From Acidimicrobiales bacterium (GTDB lineage: Bacteria; Actinomycetota; Acidimicrobiia; Acidimicrobiales; Poriferisodalaceae), in contig JASLTG010000004.1 in NCBI GenBank assembly GCA_030743005.1, positions 1-64,000 of the forward strand: DNA of 64,000 nucleotides, written 5' to 3'. The notes under the pieces are model-generated. The model saw nothing but the letters and a program-made list of their open reading frames with translations. It searched no databases and was not told the DNA's origin. The position numbers and the translations under genes were made by a program. Below, in pieces: positions 17,366 through 25,612 of this stretch. Within the stretch, counting starts at the first letter, position 1, and every line of letters begins with the position of its first letter.

Positions 17366-17817
17366 TAGTTCGATTCCTCAAGTTCCCACCCCATGGTTCG
17401 GGCCGCATAGAGAGTGTCGGTGTATTCCTCCATACGAGTTATTTGGTCAGCCTCACAGGAATACACCCAGCAGTATTGGTTGTCATAGGGGAGACCTTTT
17501 GCCTTAGTCGTAGCAGTCAGCCTTTGCTGAACCGCTGCATTCTCGCCATCGACGATCATGCTTCTGATTTCTAAACCGAACGGCTCTGAAATGTCGAAGG
17601 TGTCTTTGATTGTCCTACCACCCAATTCAGCGGCCACCGCGTCTCGTCCTTGAACGACGCCATCCTCGTTTGAACCCCCGGCACCGTTCGCCCCTGCCGT
17701 GATCGGAAGCTGCCAGACAACGTCAGCGCTGAGACAGTTGCGGAGTTCTTCGCGATCGCCATGAGTTAATGCCTTGTAGTAGCGCTCAATTAATGCTCGT
17801 GTATCTTCAGTCTTCAT
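17365..17817 (-). CDS. SnoaL/NTF2-like protein
   Basis: A 150-residue NTF2-like protein: N-terminal helices (TRALIERYYKALTHGDREEL), then NCLSADVVWQLP, and strands ending VYSCEADQITRMEEYTDTLYA, the usual layout of limonene-epoxide-hydrolase/SnoaL relatives. It heads the minus-strand operon with the dienelactone hydrolase, MaoC-like hydratase and carboxylase. The reading frame is open farther upstream, but that would overlap the divergent enoyl-CoA hydratase gene. I chose the ATG at 17817; it has no good Shine-Dalgarno, and an ATG at 17844 is a second choice. The activity is unknown. Confidence 0.7.
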   Translation of the reverse strand: MKTEDTRALIERYYKALTHGDREELRNCLSADVVWQLPITAGANGAGGSNEDGVVQGRDAVAAELGGRTIKDTFDISEPFGLEIRSMIVDGENAAVQQRLTATTKAKGLPYDNQYCWVYSCEADQITRMEEYTDTLYAARTMGWELEESN

Positions 17818-17859
17818 CTTGGTAGTCCACCATGTCTGACGCATCGATGCTGTCTTGCC

Positions 17860-17865
17860 TACGAT
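17860..17865 (+). promoter_or_regulatory. Candidate leaderless -10 box TACGAT
   Basis: TACGAT ends 6 bases before the ATG at 17872 with no ribosome-binding site between them. It lies in the 54-base divergent region shared with the NTF2-like gene. Confidence 0.55.
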
Positions 17866-17871
17866 CGAAGC

Positions 17872-18687
17872 ATGCAACCACCTGATTTCACCCCCAAGTA
17901 TTTCCTCTATGAGATGACTCGGCCGCACGTCGCTCAGATAACTATTAACCGACCTGAGGTTCGAAATGCCATTAACACTCCAGCGCATAAAGAATGGAGC
18001 GACCTCCTCGACCACGCAGCGAACGACGACGACATATGGATTGTGGTCGTAACCGGAAGTGGTGACCGGGCGTTCTGCGCAGGCCGTGACCTGAAGTATC
18101 TGACACAGATTCAACACTCGTCAGAAGAAGAGAAGAGAGCTGACGCTGACCTGATGGCAACGGTCACCAAACTGATTGAACGTTTCGACTATCCGAAGCC
18201 TTTGATCGCTCGAGTCAACGGGGTAGCGCTAGGCGGCGGTTTTGAAGTGGCAATGGCATGTGACCTGGTGGTTGCAGCAGACCATGTGGAATTTGGACTT
18301 CCAGAGCCCCGACGCGGAATCTACGCCGGTGGTGGTGGCGTTCATCGACTACCACGGCAAGTCCCGTTGAAATTAGCTATGGAGTATTTACTGACGAGCA
18401 AATCGATGACAGCGCACCGAGCTCTCGAAATTGGAATTGTTAACAAAGTGGTGCCATATTCCGATTTAGACGAAACAGTGGATGGATTGATCGACGACAT
18501 ACTCCTGGGGGCCCCGCTGTCTATTCGAGCAACGAAACAGTCTGCGACCCGTGGCTTGGATCTCCCTCTAAGAGAAGCCTTCTATGGGCAATACCCAGCT
18601 GTTGTGTCAATGATGGCAAGCGAGGACGCACGAGAAGGTCCGAAAGCCTTCGCAGAAAAACGGTCTCCGACGTGGAAAGGTCGATAA
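17872..18687 (+). CDS. Enoyl-CoA hydratase/isomerase (crotonase family)
   Basis: A 271-residue crotonase. Oxyanion-hole segments are FCAGRDLKYL and NGVALGGGFEVAMACD. Both glutamates used by true hydratases are present: Glu125 in GGGFEVA and Glu145 in FGLPEPRRG, 20 residues apart as in rat mitochondrial enoyl-CoA hydratase (Glu144/Glu164). It should therefore hydrate a 2-enoyl-CoA. Divergent from the carboxylase operon by 54 bases, it is a candidate for the hydratase step after carboxylation or dehydrogenation. It is convergent with the EamA transporter gene. Confidence 0.9.
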   Translation: MQPPDFTPKYFLYEMTRPHVAQITINRPEVRNAINTPAHKEWSDLLDHAANDDDIWIVVVTGSGDRAFCAGRDLKYLTQIQHSSEEEKRADADLMATVTKLIERFDYPKPLIARVNGVALGGGFEVAMACDLVVAADHVEFGLPEPRRGIYAGGGGVHRLPRQVPLKLAMEYLLTSKSMTAHRALEIGIVNKVVPYSDLDETVDGLIDDILLGAPLSIRATKQSATRGLDLPLREAFYGQYPAVVSMMASEDAREGPKAFAEKRSPTWKGR

Positions 18688-18698
18688 GAAATGGTTCG

Positions 18699-19583
18699 TC
18701 AGTGACGAGCAGCGTTTGATTGTCCGAGGACTATCAACCCCAACGCGAACAGCACGACCCCCATCCCGAGGAACTGAAGGGCAACCACATCTTCACCCAG
18801 GAAAACCCAAGCCATCACTGTTGCAGTCACTGGGATAGCCAAAGTCAGGGTTGAACCAAACCAAACTGGTATACGAACCAAGGCCCAATTCATCAACATG
18901 TGAGAGGTGAAACCAGGGCCTATGGAAAGAACCAGTAACCAGATCCACGCGTTACCTGATGGCATGTCGAAAACCTGCCCGGAGGCTAAAGCGAAAGGTG
19001 TCGCGAATAGGGCACAAACAACTGCGGTCGCTCCGGTGTACTGCGATGACTCGATTTTTTGGCTGCTCAATTTCGAGAAGACGAAATACAAAGTCCACGC
19101 CACCACGGTCGCTACAGACAAGAGGTCCCCAGCCGGACTCCAGCCCTCGACGCCCGTTGAACCAAACATGACGATGATGACCCCACAGATAGCGACCATC
19201 GCCAAGAGCCAGTCATGACGCCTCGGTCGTTCACCAAATAGTCGCCCGGCGATCAACAACATGATTAGAGGCTGACATGACCCAATCACTGTTGCGTTCG
19301 CCACCGTGGTGAGACGCAAAGCAGAGAAGAAAAGCATTATGTCTGCACCTAATGCAACCCCACCCCTCCAAGAGACTCGGAATGATTCTTTCCTCAGGGG
19401 AGTCCCTCGGATCTTCAAGAACAGGATCACTATTACGGCATAGATCCACATTCTCCAGAAAACAACAGCTAACGCTCCTAACTCAGTGATGCCCTTAGCG
19501 ATCACTCCGGAGGCGGCCCACCCCACCATCGCAATTGCCGCGGCGGGGATGCCTTGTCTGCGGTCATCTCGTTCGATAGTCAC
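18699..19583 (-). CDS. EamA/DMT-family transporter
   Basis: A 294-residue inner-membrane protein with about ten hydrophobic helices arranged as two EamA repeats (about 10-145 and 160-290), typical of the drug/metabolite transporter superfamily. The first repeat contains VFWRMWIYAVIVILFLKIRG, the second GFTSHMLMNWALVRIPVWFG. Members export amino acids, metabolites or drugs; the substrate is unknown. The start is GTG at 19583. The 108-base gap behind it, up to the acetoacetyl-CoA synthetase gene end, holds no other gene. Confidence 0.85.
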   Translation of the reverse strand: MTIERDDRRQGIPAAAIAMVGWAASGVIAKGITELGALAVVFWRMWIYAVIVILFLKIRGTPLRKESFRVSWRGGVALGADIMLFFSALRLTTVANATVIGSCQPLIMLLIAGRLFGERPRRHDWLLAMVAICGVIIVMFGSTGVEGWSPAGDLLSVATVVAWTLYFVFSKLSSQKIESSQYTGATAVVCALFATPFALASGQVFDMPSGNAWIWLLVLSIGPGFTSHMLMNWALVRIPVWFGSTLTLAIPVTATVMAWVFLGEDVVALQFLGMGVVLFALGLIVLGQSNAARH

Positions 19584-19691
19584 TCGACAATTAATTTCAA
19601 GATGCAGCCCACTGGGATGTTGTTTATCTGATCAGAATGCCACCCAAGACAATCATGTGGACGACCATCAAACACTGAAGAACCAAGATAT

Positions 19692-21635
19692 CTAGAAATC
19701 GATTAGTTTCGGATGGTCCCGAAAATGATCCAAAGCATCTGGGTCGTCTATAGCTTCGAGGTTCTTGACCTCTTGACCGTGAATAACGTCACGCACTGCT
19801 AGCTCCACTAACTTACCGCTGCGCGTCCGTGGGATCGTCGGGACTTGAGCTACGACTGCAGGCATATGTCGGGGTGACGCACCGACGCGTATCTGATTAC
19901 GAATCCTCTGCGTCAGTTCATCATCAAGAACTAGCCCCTCACGAAGTCGAACGAATAAAACGACTCGCGTATCAGATTCGAACTGTTGACCAACAACGAT
20001 GCTCTCCAACACTTCATCAATGAGGTCTACCTGTCGGTAAATCTCCGCTGTTCCTATTCGTACCCCGCCAGGGTTCAGTGTCGCATCGGATCTGCCTGTA
20101 ATAACCATTCCTTTTTGAGGAGTCCATTCGGCGAAGTCCCCATGGTGCCAGGCTCCAGCGAAACGTTCGAAGTAAGCACTGTGATACTTATTTCTGTTCG
20201 GATCGTCCCAAAATTCGAGTGGCATTGAAGGAAACGAGTTGCAGCAAACGAGTTCACCTTGCGAACCTTCCTCAAGCCGGCTTCCAGCGTCGTCGAAGAC
20301 AGCGACATCCATACCTAATGCAGGAGCCTGAATTTCTCCGCGGTAAACGGGGCTAGTTGGATCTCCAATAACAAAACACCCGCAAATATCAGTGCCTCCT
20401 GAGAACGAAGCAAGATGAACGTCTGGTTTGACAGCGTCATAAACCCAATCAAAGCCCTCAGGGGCTAGAGGTGAACCTGTTGAGGTAATCGTTTCAATGC
20501 TTGTGAGCTTGTGCGTTTCACAAGGACGTAGGCCCTCTTTCATAACGGCTTCAATGAACTTTGCGCTCACTCCGAAAAGTCGAGGTTGTAGCTCATCAGC
20601 GATATCGAATAGACGCGACGGGTCAGGGAAGAAAGGCGACCCGTCATACAAAATCAACGAGACACCACTTGCTAGACCTCCAACAAGCCAATTCCACATC
20701 ATCCAACCGGTCGTCGTGAAGTACATCAACCGATCTCCAGGTTTCAGATCACAGTGCAGCAGATGTTCAGACCAATGTTTAAGCAACACCCCGCCAGCCC
20801 GGTGGACAATGCATTTAGGTTTCCCGGTCGTACCCGATGAGTACAGGACATAGATCGGATGATCGAAACCTAAGCGAACGAAGTCAGGGGCTCGTTCTTC
20901 TGTATCGTCAAGCCACTCTTCATACTCCACTGCACCGGGAACAGAAGACTCAACTGATGCGCCGTCGTAACTCACCAAGACGACTCGTTTCAGCGAAGGT
21001 AATTGGTTAGCGATTTGTGTGACTTTTTCGGTGATGTCGTGTCGCACACCTGAATAAAAGTAGCTATCAGTAGCGACAAGAACTTTGGGTTCGATTTGCC
21101 CGAAACGGTCAAGGACCCCGGCGGTTCCGAAGTCTGGACTGGTAGACGAATAAATAGCTCCAATGCTTGCCGCTGCCAGGAATACGATGATGGCCTCGGG
21201 GCTGTTGGGCAGAAGCGTTGCGACGCGGTCGCCGGACTCCACCCCTTCGGACCTGAGAGCTTGTTGAACACGTCCAACAGCGAAGTTCAGTTCAGTGAAC
21301 GTCAATGACCGCTCTACAACGTTTTCGCCTCGGTAAATGATGGCAAGTTCATCTCCGGACCGTCTTAAGTAGTTTTCGGCCAAGTTGAGTGTTGCATTAG
21401 GAAAAAACTTTGAATCAGCTACTCCAAGGTCGATGAAGCCAGTTTCGCCGAGGTCACCGACGCCAGAAGCAAAGCCCCACAGTGCTTTCCAGAAAGGAAT
21501 ATTTTCCTTTATTGACCAGCTATGAAGGTCGCTATAGGAATGGACATCCAGAGGAAATCCCGCCGACTCGGCGAAAGACCACAGGTTAGAACTCTCGCGT
21601 CGCGTCGAACTTGGAGTCCAAAGAGGCTGGGTCAC
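19692..21635 (-). CDS. Acetoacetyl-CoA synthetase (acetoacetate-CoA ligase)
   Basis: A 647-residue member of the acyl-adenylate-forming ANL family. The AMP-binding loop is YVLYSSGTTGKPKCIVHRAG. The N-terminal TQPLWTPSSTRRESSNLWSF and LNLAENYLRR, and the central TTTGWMMWNWLVGGLASG, match acetoacetyl-CoA synthetases rather than acetyl-CoA synthetases. The core motif ITGRSDATLNPGGVRIGTAE and a C-terminal PRTRSGKLVELAV with the catalytic Lys are present. It activates acetoacetate with ATP and CoA. The start is the GTG at 21635, preceded by GGAGGGATC, and not the upstream ATG at 21689. It could recycle acetoacetate released by a leucine- or terpenoid-type pathway. Confidence 0.9.
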   Translation of the reverse strand: MTQPLWTPSSTRRESSNLWSFAESAGFPLDVHSYSDLHSWSIKENIPFWKALWGFASGVGDLGETGFIDLGVADSKFFPNATLNLAENYLRRSGDELAIIYRGENVVERSLTFTELNFAVGRVQQALRSEGVESGDRVATLLPNSPEAIIVFLAAASIGAIYSSTSPDFGTAGVLDRFGQIEPKVLVATDSYFYSGVRHDITEKVTQIANQLPSLKRVVLVSYDGASVESSVPGAVEYEEWLDDTEERAPDFVRLGFDHPIYVLYSSGTTGKPKCIVHRAGGVLLKHWSEHLLHCDLKPGDRLMYFTTTGWMMWNWLVGGLASGVSLILYDGSPFFPDPSRLFDIADELQPRLFGVSAKFIEAVMKEGLRPCETHKLTSIETITSTGSPLAPEGFDWVYDAVKPDVHLASFSGGTDICGCFVIGDPTSPVYRGEIQAPALGMDVAVFDDAGSRLEEGSQGELVCCNSFPSMPLEFWDDPNRNKYHSAYFERFAGAWHHGDFAEWTPQKGMVITGRSDATLNPGGVRIGTAEIYRQVDLIDEVLESIVVGQQFESDTRVVLFVRLREGLVLDDELTQRIRNQIRVGASPRHMPAVVAQVPTIPRTRSGKLVELAVRDVIHGQEVKNLEAIDDPDALDHFRDHPKLIDF

Positions 21636-21714
21636 GATCCCTCCGAGAAGATACAGGTCTTGTTCACGGTAGCCGCCAATCCACTTCAATCAGAAGTACC
21701 TCGCCGTAGCGGTG

Positions 21715-21720
21715 TAGGGT
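21715..21720 (+). promoter_or_regulatory. Candidate leaderless -10 box TAGGGT
   Basis: TAGGGT ends 7 bases before the ATG at 21728; the spacer CGCCGCC has no ribosome-binding site. It lies in the divergent gap with the acetoacetyl-CoA synthetase gene. Confidence 0.5.
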
Positions 21721-21727
21721 CGCCGCC

Positions 21728-22510
21728 ATGAGGGGAATATGTGACGATCTTGATGCAGAGACAGAAGCGCTACGTGAAGTGGTCGCGGGTCTGACCGAAG
21801 ACGAATGGAGACTGCCGACACCGGCGGAGGGTTGGGATACCCACGAAACCATCATTCATCTAGGTATGGCAGATGTAGCTGCCAGTCTCGCTGTTCTTGA
21901 TCCAGGGAATTTCGAAGAAACCAAACAACAAATGCTTAAAGGCGAAGGGGACCTGCATAAGTTCGGAGGTCTCGACGTTCAATCAATGAGTGGCGCCGAT
22001 CTATGGAGCTGGTTTACCGACGAACGTATTCGGATGACGGAAGCGTTCAGAGCGCTAGACCCCAAAGACCGAATTCCATGGTTCGGACCAGACATGAGTG
22101 CGTTGTCTTTCGCTACAGCTCGACTAATGGAAACCTGGTCCCATAGCCACGATGTTGCTGACACTTTCGGCGCTGAGTACCCGCGAACGGAACGCCTACG
22201 ACATGTCGCCCACATTGGGGTAACGACCCGCGGATGGAGCTATGTCAACAGAGGTCTACAACCTCCGGAGACCCCGATCCGAGTGGAGTTAACAGCTCCC
22301 AGCGGAGACCTATGGGAGTGGGGTCCTGAAGACTCAGAAGAGATGGTCGCCGCTGATGCTTATGAGTTTTGCCTCGTTGTCACACAACGACGTCGAGCTA
22401 GAGAAGCAGAACTAGACATCCGAGGCGATTTGGCCGCAGAGTGGATGGAAATAGCTCAGGCATTCGCCGGTCCGGCGACCGATGCGCCTGAAGGGCGCGT
22501 CGGTGGGTAG
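21728..22510 (+). CDS. TIGR03084-type metal-binding protein (DinB/MDMPI-like fold)
   Basis: A 260-residue actinobacterial protein of the group named TIGR03084. The N-terminal four-helix DinB/mycothiol-maleylpyruvate-isomerase-like domain shows WRLPTPAEGWDTHETIIHLG and METWSHSHDVADTFG, which contain the histidines likely to bind metal. The C-terminal part (about 175-260) includes ELTAPSGDLWEWGPED. The function is not established; thiol-dependent transferase activity is a guess from the fold. The 14-base distance to coaE suggests one transcript. Confidence 0.78.
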   Translation: MRGICDDLDAETEALREVVAGLTEDEWRLPTPAEGWDTHETIIHLGMADVAASLAVLDPGNFEETKQQMLKGEGDLHKFGGLDVQSMSGADLWSWFTDERIRMTEAFRALDPKDRIPWFGPDMSALSFATARLMETWSHSHDVADTFGAEYPRTERLRHVAHIGVTTRGWSYVNRGLQPPETPIRVELTAPSGDLWEWGPEDSEEMVAADAYEFCLVVTQRRRAREAELDIRGDLAAEWMEIAQAFAGPATDAPEGRVGG

Positions 22511-22524
22511 TTCCGGTTGATCCG

Positions 22525-23148
22525 ATGCTGATTGTTGGTCTTACAGGCGGAATGGGAGTGGGTAAGTCCACCGTCGCGAGCCTGTTATCTGATCATGGTG
22601 CCGAAATCATCGACGTTGACGCACTTGGTCGCAAGATTCTCGAGCCGGGTGGACTGGCAGTCTCACCAGTCATTGACCGGTTCGGGCCAGGCGTAGCAGG
22701 AACTGACGGGGGCATCAACCGGGCCGCGCTCGCCGAAATCGTCTTCGGCGACGAAGATCAGTTGGCTGCCCTTGAACAGATCTCCCACCCAGCTATCAAT
22801 GAGTTGATGGACCAAACTGTGGAAGCGTTGAAAACGGCCGATGCCATCGTCGTTTATGACATGGCGGTTCTTGTTGAAAGTCGCCTTGGCTACGACACTA
22901 ACCATCCATACGAAGTTGTCGTAGTTGTTGAGGCCCCCATGGCTGAGCGGCTTGAACGCCTTCAAACCCAACGTGGCATAGAGCGAGACGATGCTCTTGC
23001 CCGTATTGAGTCGCAGGCATCTGATGACGAACGAAGAGCCGTAGCTCAGTTCATCATCGCCAACGGAGGCGACCTTGCCGCTTTAGGAGACGCCACCACC
23101 GAACTGTGGGGTCAACTGGAGCAGCTCCTAGCATCGAAAAATTCCTAA
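22525..23148 (+). CDS. coaE: Dephospho-CoA kinase
   Basis: A 207-residue kinase that adds the 3' phosphate to dephospho-CoA, the last step of CoA synthesis. The P-loop GLTGGMGVGKSTVASLL is at the N-terminus, followed by the substrate-binding IIDVDALGR and the later motif IVVYDMAVLVESRLG. The C-terminal helix with DDALARIESQ is typical. Its position among CoA-ester enzymes fits, although coaE often sits in unrelated operons. Confidence 0.93.
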   Translation: MLIVGLTGGMGVGKSTVASLLSDHGAEIIDVDALGRKILEPGGLAVSPVIDRFGPGVAGTDGGINRAALAEIVFGDEDQLAALEQISHPAINELMDQTVEALKTADAIVVYDMAVLVESRLGYDTNHPYEVVVVVEAPMAERLERLQTQRGIERDDALARIESQASDDERRAVAQFIIANGGDLAALGDATTELWGQLEQLLASKNS

Positions 23149-23149
23149 C

Positions 23150-23962
23150 ATGACTCGGTCTTACCCTCCCAAACACCATATTCTCCGTCACCTACGGCTC
23201 CGGCACCTAGTCGATGACGATGGCAAGGTAAGCGCAACCATGCCAATCTTGCCTGATCTGCTCGACGAAGGAGGTTGGCTTCGACTGGGAGCGATTGCCA
23301 CTCTCGTTGACTCAGTTGCTGGACATCACGGTGTGCTACAGGTCGAACCCGACTGGGTTGCCACGTTGGAACTAGGAACGGTGATGAGACGACAGGCCGA
23401 GGGTGCTGAGGTTACGGCAGAGTGTCGACCCCTGCGGGTCGGGCGAAACAATGTGGTGACAGAAACCTACATCAGCGACGATCTCGGCGAAGTTGCGCGA
23501 TCCACATGCACTTACGCTCGACTACCAGGGCGTAGCGACAACCCAAGTGTGGGAACCGCAAAAGGTCGCACTGTCGATTACGCGGAGGACGAAGAGAAAA
23601 CGCAGCGTCCGATGCTCAATGATTATCTGCGAATTACAACTCACCCAGACCAAGCCCTAATAGAACTGCCTCACCATTCGCGTATCTACAACTCGTTTGG
23701 CTCAATTCAGGGCGGCGCAGTAGCGGTATTGGTAGACGCGATGGCAACCCACCTGGGGTTTCTAACTGCAGGTGTGCCAATGCGGTGTGTCAGCGCAGAG
23801 GTTCACTACTTAGCCCAAGCCAAATCGGGCCCCTTCAGAGTTGAAGGAGAACTGCTCCGAGTAGACCAAGACTCAGTTACGAGCAGAGTCAGAATCATCG
23901 ACGCCGGAAATGATGATCGACTATTAGACCTAGCGACGGCGACCGCGAAAGCAATCGACTAA
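23150..23962 (+). CDS. Double-hotdog acyl-CoA thioesterase (PaaI-like)
   Basis: A 270-residue protein with two hotdog domains. The first (about 1-125) has LGAIATLVDSVAGHHGVL, the second (about 155-270) has SFGSIQGGAVAVLVDAMATH; both match the helix-plus-acidic-residue pattern of PaaI/4HBT thioesterases. It probably hydrolyses acyl-CoAs. It starts 1 base after the coaE stop and is followed 17 bases later by the SDR gene, so coaE, thioesterase and SDR form one operon. The substrate is unknown. Confidence 0.78.
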   Translation: MTRSYPPKHHILRHLRLRHLVDDDGKVSATMPILPDLLDEGGWLRLGAIATLVDSVAGHHGVLQVEPDWVATLELGTVMRRQAEGAEVTAECRPLRVGRNNVVTETYISDDLGEVARSTCTYARLPGRSDNPSVGTAKGRTVDYAEDEEKTQRPMLNDYLRITTHPDQALIELPHHSRIYNSFGSIQGGAVAVLVDAMATHLGFLTAGVPMRCVSAEVHYLAQAKSGPFRVEGELLRVDQDSVTSRVRIIDAGNDDRLLDLATATAKAID

Positions 23963-23979
23963 ATGACAGGGAGCCTCAT

Positions 23980-24771
23980 ATGGATCTTGGGCTAGTAGGC
24001 AAAGTGGCGCTGATTTCTGGTTCGTACCGTGGAACAGGAGCAGGGACAGCCAAAATCCTTGCTGAGGAAGGCGCCACGGTCGCAGTTCACGGACATCAAG
24101 AAGGACAAGCAAACACAGTGGTCGAAGAGATCTGTTCTAACGGTGGGCAAGCAATAGCAGTACACGGAAGTCTCTTAACAACAGAGGGCGTGGAGTCGAT
24201 TGTTTCCGATGTAGAACAAAGTTGCGGACCAATCGACGTTCTAGTCAACAATTACGGAGCGCCGGCGAAGACGACTTGGAGTGACCCTGCAGAAGGATGG
24301 CATGACGCTTGGGAGACCAACGTCGTTTCGGGCGTTCGCCTAACACAGCGAGTCCTCCCCGCAATGAAGACACGCGGGTGGGGACGAATAATTTTTCTTG
24401 GGACCATCGGTACAGAAAAGCCAGGTAAAGAAAACCCTGACTACTACGCCTCGAAAGCTGCTTTGCCGGTAACAGTGCGGAGTTTGGCAAAAGAGCTTCG
24501 CGACACTGGCATAACAGCGAATTTGGTGAGCCCAGGCATCATCGCCACAGACGAAGTCCGGGAAATGTTGCAGAGGCGCGCTAGCCGCCAAGATGTGCAC
24601 GGGTGGGAACAAGTCCAACGTTGGGCGCTAGACAACGTGACTCCAAATCTGACAGGTCGAATACCCGATCCTCAAGACATAGGCACGTACGTGGCCTTCT
24701 TAGCTAGTGAAGCTGCTTGGCATATAACCGGTATCGACTTCAAAGTGGATGGTGGAACCGTAGATACGTAA
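23980..24771 (+). CDS. SDR-family oxidoreductase (FabG-like)
   Basis: A 263-residue classical short-chain dehydrogenase. The nucleotide loop is ALISGSYRGTGAGTAKIL and the catalytic YxxxK is in NPDYYASKAALPVT. Two deviations are visible: the NNAG motif is NNYG, and the residue 13 before the catalytic Tyr, usually Ser, is Thr (FLGTIGT). Thr can support the hydroxyl role. GGGAG lies ahead of the ATG. It probably reduces or oxidises a beta-hydroxy or keto compound with NAD(P)H; the substrate is unknown. Confidence 0.87.
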   Translation: MDLGLVGKVALISGSYRGTGAGTAKILAEEGATVAVHGHQEGQANTVVEEICSNGGQAIAVHGSLLTTEGVESIVSDVEQSCGPIDVLVNNYGAPAKTTWSDPAEGWHDAWETNVVSGVRLTQRVLPAMKTRGWGRIIFLGTIGTEKPGKENPDYYASKAALPVTVRSLAKELRDTGITANLVSPGIIATDEVREMLQRRASRQDVHGWEQVQRWALDNVTPNLTGRIPDPQDIGTYVAFLASEAAWHITGIDFKVDGGTVDT

Positions 24772-24794
24772 TGTCCCTCGTTTTATCCCCGATG

Positions 24795-24800
24795 TACGGT
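24795..24800 (+). promoter_or_regulatory. Candidate leaderless -10 box TACGGT
   Basis: TACGGT ends 8 bases before the GTG at 24809. There is no ribosome-binding site between the box and the start. Confidence 0.4.
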
Positions 24801-24808
24801 TCTGAGTT

Positions 24809-25612
24809 GTGAGCCGTTTCCCCGAACTAATTGCATTCGACTTGGATGGCACTTTGTTGCGTTCAGACGGGTCTCTATCACCAAGAGTCCGCCAAGCAGT
24901 GAGAGAGATCAAACACCGAGGATGCGTCATCGTTTTATCTACAGGTCGCCCATGGAGGGCTGTGGCTAAGACAGTTGAACGTTTAGGAGTAGTCGACTAC
25001 TGCGTTTGTCTGAACGGAGCTTCATTACATAAGCCCGATGGCCAGCTACTCAAACTCACCGCCATGACAGAACAACAAACCAGAGAAAGCGCCGAACTAG
25101 CCCGACGGCTAATTCCCGGGGTCGCATTAGCCGCAGATATGGCCGATGGTCGACATATCTGGGATGAACACTTCACACATGACTTTCCAGCCGACTTTTC
25201 AATGGCCCCGTTTCGAGTACCAGATGCCCTATCGGCACTTGACGGCCCAGTACTTACCTGGCTGCTTGATTGCAAAGCCGTCGCGCCGATGAAAGCAATT
25301 GAGGCCATGAGCGCCCAGATGCCCGAAGGGACCGAAGTACGACCCTCTGGTCTTGAAACCCCCGAGATTGTCGCGTCGGGAGTTAGTAAAGGCACTGGGC
25401 TAAACGAAGTGGCCGCCCTAAATACAATCGACGCCTCAAATGCGTGGGTGTTCGGCGATGGCCTTAACGATTTGGAAATGTTCTTATGGGCGGGACATTC
25501 GGTAGCGATGAGAAACGGCCACCCCAAGATCCTTTCTATGGCAGCTGATATAGCGCCCAGCCACGACGAAGACGGAGTTGCCGTTGTACTCGAACACCTT
25601 CTAGCTAGTTAA
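24809..25612 (+). CDS. HAD-superfamily hydrolase, Cof (IIB) type
   Basis: A 267-residue phosphatase-like protein. Motif I is AFDLDGTLLRSDGSLS with the nucleophilic Asp, motif II is VIVLSTGRPW, motif III includes the Lys of GVSKGTGLNEV and motif IV is VFGDGLNDLEMF. The large alpha/beta C2B cap (about residues 90-190) places it in the Cof/YidA group, which dephosphorylates sugar phosphates, FMN or PLP-like compounds. The start is GTG. Its stop shares bases with the stop of the convergent gene at 25609. Confidence 0.9.
   Translation: MSRFPELIAFDLDGTLLRSDGSLSPRVRQAVREIKHRGCVIVLSTGRPWRAVAKTVERLGVVDYCVCLNGASLHKPDGQLLKLTAMTEQQTRESAELARRLIPGVALAADMADGRHIWDEHFTHDFPADFSMAPFRVPDALSALDGPVLTWLLDCKAVAPMKAIEAMSAQMPEGTEVRPSGLETPEIVASGVSKGTGLNEVAALNTIDASNAWVFGDGLNDLEMFLWAGHSVAMRNGHPKILSMAADIAPSHDEDGVAVVLEHLLAS

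Noticed and set aside
18696-18708. TCGTCAGTGACGA palindrome as terminator between two convergent genes
   Set aside because: The single-base centre cannot form a hairpin loop without opening the stem, and there is no T-run.
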